A stretch of DNA of 64,000 nt from Hormiphora californensis (Eukaryota > Ctenophora > Tentaculata > Cydippida > Pleurobrachiidae), in contig CM035362.1 of the NCBI GenBank assembly GCA_020137815.1, positions 5,943,715 through 6,007,714 of the forward strand. The letters run 5' to 3'. The notes under the pieces were generated by a model, which worked only from the letters and a program-made list of their open reading frames with translations, was not told the origin of the DNA and made no database searches. Of this stretch, positions 62,419 through 64,000 are shown in pieces. The position numbers and the translations under genes were made by a program. Positions within the stretch are counted from its first letter, which is position 1, and every line of letters begins with the position of its first letter.

Positions 62419-64000
62419 ACCTCCCGGTGGGCAATTTTGCATTTGCGGGCATCGCACTATAGACGCATTACCCACGTACTATAGACGCATTATAAACGCA
62501 TTATAAACGCATTATAGACGCATTATAGACACACGCAATATAGACGCAATTTCGTAAGCAGCACTATAGACGCAATATAGACGCATTATAACAGCAATAT
62601 AAACGCATTTTTATAGACGCGACGCAGTATAGCCGCATTATAGGCGCACTACCCACCCCAAAATCACCTTATAGACGCACTATAGACGCATTATAGACTG
62701 ACTATAGCAGCACCATAAACGCTACATAGACCCATATAGACGCATGATAGAAGCATTATAGACGCAAATCGCTTTTTATAGACGCCGCGTCTATAAAAAA
62801 CGTGCTTTTTAAAGAAGCACTTTAGACGTACTCCAGGCTACAGTGCGATATTTGAGGCGCAGTTGGGCGTTTTATAAACGCATTTTTGTCGCATATAAAA
62901 GGAAGCAGTATAGACGCATTATAGACGCATTATAGCCGCATGTGTGCGAAATCGATAAAGACGCAATATAGACGCAAAATAAAAAGGAGAGGAAGAGAGA
63001 GGCGAGGGAGGGAGGGAGAGGGAAGGAGAGGGAGGGACTGAGGGAGGGGTACAGGGACAGAAACAGACGGATAAAGACCTGAGACAGAAGGACAGAGTAA
63101 GATGGAAAGAGAGTAAGATGGAAAGATAGTGATATAGGGACGGAGTGAGACATAAAAAGAGTGAGACAGAAAAAGACAGAGATGGAAACAAACGGACAGA
63201 GACAGACGGACGGACAAACACGCGCTTACTATCTCCCTCTCTGTCTCACTCTCTCTCTCTCCACTCTCCATCTTAATCTCTCTCCATCTTACTCTGTCCG
63301 TCTGTCTCAGATCTGTGTCCATCTGTCTCTGTCTGATCAGTCTCTGTATCCCTCCCTCTTTCCCTCTCCTTCCCTCTCCCTCCCTCCCTCCCTCCCTCCC
63401 TCCCTCTAGTCTCTCTCCCTCTCCTTCTTATTAATTGCGTCTATATTGCGTCTTTATCAATTTCGCGCACATGCGTCTATAATGCGTCTATAATGCGTCT
63501 ATACTGCTTCCTTTTATATGCGACAAAAATGCGTTTATAGTTCGCCCAACTGCGCCTCAAATATGGCAGCGTGCGTCTGAGTACGTCTATAGTGCTTCTT
63601 AAAAAAGCACGTTTTTTATAGACACGGCGTCTATAAAAAGCAATTTGCGTCTATAATGCTTCTATCATGCGTCTATATGGGTCTATGTAGCGTTTATGGT
63701 GCTGCTATAGTCAGTCTATAATGCGTCTATAGTGCGTCTATAAGGTGATTTTGGGGTGGGTAGTGCGCCTATAATGCGGCTATACTGCGTCGCGTCTATA
63801 AAAATGCGTTTATATTGCTGTTATAATGCGTCTATATTGCGTCTATAGTGCTGCTTACGAAATTGCGTCTATATTGTGTGTGTCTATAATGCGTCTATAA
63901 TGCGTTTATAATGCGTTTATAATGCGTCTATAGTACGTGGGTACTGCGTCTATAGTGCGATGCCTGCAAATGCAAAATTGCCCCTCCCGGTGCTCCAACC
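62419..64000. mobile_element. Palindromic element of TATAGACGCATT repeats, reaching the window edge
   Basis: ACCTCCCGGTGGGCAATTTT on the left is mirrored by GCAAAATTGCCCCTCCCGGT near 63970-63990. Both arms are built from ~12-bp TATAGACGCATT units (at least 20 per arm). The centre (62990-63420) is GA-rich then CT-rich, also complementary. The right boundary may lie just inside or beyond the window. Confidence 0.85.

Overview
The window is eukaryotic nuclear DNA from an early-branching animal, most likely a demosponge. Genes are split by short-to-long GT..AG introns. The proteins are metazoan: a P58IPK-type DnaJ, IFT27, SPATA17, class A GPCRs, a Golgi Gal-3-O-sulfotransferase and a secreted sushi protein. 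Noncoding DNA is AT-rich and packed with small inverted-repeat elements. The phylum is inference from gene content and style, not proof.

Layout. 1-9.8 kb: repeats only, apart from a possible terminal exon near 0.63-0.80 kb; an 803-bp tandem duplication at 6.9-8.5 kb. 9.8-13.4 kb (minus): 5' end of a secreted sushi-domain gene whose second intron carries a large palindrome with 5S-rRNA-like arms and a (CT)n/(GA)n core. 14-19.1 kb: nested mobile DNA, including a decayed minus-strand PHD-finger reverse transcriptase. 19.3-24.4 kb: three inverted-repeat elements, one a 1-kb hairpin with an 8-bp target duplication. 24.76-48.83 kb (plus): a complete 13-exon DNAJC3 gene of 486 codons. Its 13.9-kb intron 7 hosts two further genes: a four-exon GPCR (minus) and a three-exon sulfotransferase (plus). 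48.8-52.3 kb: retroelement debris. 52.3-56.35 kb (plus): complete three-exon IFT27, with an intronless GPCR (minus) in intron 1. 57.49 kb to beyond 62.03 kb (plus): first four exons of SPATA17, interspersed with elements inserted inside elements. 62.4-64 kb: a palindromic element of TATAGACGC repeats reaching the window edge.

The most striking signal is a ~109-bp MITE family (termini CAGGAACCGACCGA, 8-bp target duplications, 13 short copies and one 673-bp relative). Six copies sit exactly on splice junctions of the three confident plus-strand genes. Three full or near-full copies lie at +9 to +11 of splice donors, with the donor inside the target duplication. Three end-truncated copies lie between ~28-35-bp direct repeats that duplicate the splice acceptor and the first exon bases, leaving decoy acceptors that lead to stop codons. 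Another copy rewrites the C-terminus of the GPCR nested in IFT27. This looks like a mobile family that shapes, or is selected at, exon-intron boundaries.

Functionally, DNAJC3 is an ER co-chaperone and the sulfotransferase acts in the Golgi. IFT27 and SPATA17 are both cilium/flagellum genes lying head-to-tail about 1.1 kb apart. All exon structures come from reading frames, splice consensus and phase agreement; no transcript evidence was available.
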